DNA of 42,949 bases, taken from contig CACRSC010000042.1 of NCBI GenBank assembly GCA_902651635.1, positions 1 through 42,949 of the forward strand, read 5' to 3'. Shown in pieces: positions 42,614-42,949 of the stretch. This DNA is from Mastigamoeba balamuthi. Taxonomy: Eukaryota; Evosea; Mastigamoebida; Mastigamoebidae. The notes beneath the pieces are model-generated. The model had not been told where the DNA came from, searched no databases, and saw only the letters and a program-made list of their open reading frames with translations. The first letter of the stretch is position 1; each line of letters begins with the position of its first letter. A program made the position numbers and the translations under genes.

Positions 42614-42949
42614 AATCATTATCTTGCTGGGGTTGGGAATACAAAAAACTGAGGCTAAAACGACTTTTCCTTCGTCTAAACTATTTCCCATGGACACCCC
42701 CATTAAATGAAGAAAAGAAGGCAAAAAGTCACATTTGAAATCAGGAAACAGAGGCTTTCAAATGGAAAAAGTGGAAATAAAGTATAAGATTTCTTAGTAT
42801 TTCAGTTTTATCGCATGTAATAACACTAAAGTAAAAATATATCAGTTTTATTGCATGTGATAAAATAAACAAGAGAACAAAAGTGAGTTCAAATTATTTT
42901 CGGAGGCCTTAAGTATTGTGGACCTCTGTTTTCCTGTTTCAAATGCAAC
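42614..42949. repeat. AT-rich end of window with a short direct repeat
   Basis: TCAGTTTTATCGCATGTAAT starting near 42802 recurs 40 bp later near 42842 with two changes. No gene seen. Confidence 0.6.

Noticed and set aside
1-42949. CRISPR arrays, tRNA or rRNA genes, bacterial operons
   Set aside because: No regular repeat-spacer pattern, no tRNA cloverleaf or rRNA core was recognised, and spliced genes throughout show this is eukaryotic DNA.

Overview
This is a window of eukaryotic nuclear DNA. Almost every gene is cut by short introns of about 42-130 nt with GT-AG or GC-AG ends. The gene families are eukaryotic signalling families: receptor protein kinases, a class III nucleotidyl cyclase, LIM, costars and RhoGAP. 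Gene spacing is tight (98-222 bp between several neighbours) and exons are GC-rich. Costars and LIM-RhoGAP proteins, together with kinase-cyclase-kinase fusions, suggest a free-living protist, most likely an amoebozoan. The sequence alone does not fix the species.

Layout. (1) Positions 1-155 and 6766-14382 are the two halves of receptor gene 1, whose start lies outside the window. It is split by a 6.6 kb CACTA/EnSpm-type DNA transposon (156-6762). The transposon carries an apparently intact spliced tnp2-family transposase (811-4109) and a second, unrecognised spliced gene (5311-6496). (2) Receptor gene 2 (14605-22820) and receptor gene 3 (22964-31210) follow head to tail on the plus strand. 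(3) On the minus strand, 31309-35325 is a 4 kb intronless gene for a TPR-repeat protein with a C-terminal CHAT caspase-like protease domain. (4) On the plus strand, 35863-39657 is an 11-exon gene for a costars - LIM - coiled coil - zinc ribbon - RhoGAP protein. (5) From 39658 to the end the DNA is AT-richer, with short candidate exons, a degenerate CTATGCA/TGCATAG repeat field and a perfect 23-bp hairpin. No gene is confidently recognised there.

The three receptor paralogues share one architecture: signal peptide, LamG-like domain, 8 Asp/Cys repeats, PSI-like module, second LamG, 4 repeats, PSI-like module, third LamG, 9 repeats, two PSI-like modules, one membrane helix, TKL-type kinase 1, class III cyclase and TKL-type kinase 2. 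The cyclase carries the Lys/Asp pair expected for ATP, so it is predicted to make cAMP. Both kinases keep their catalytic residues. Exon lengths match across the copies almost to the base. That exposes a single extra G just after the membrane helix in genes 2 and 3, which puts their whole cytoplasmic part out of frame. Genes 2 and 3 are almost identical, introns included, over about 1.24 kb around this lesion, which points to gene conversion or very recent duplication. As it stands, none of the three genes encodes an uninterrupted receptor: one is split by a transposon and two carry the same frameshift.
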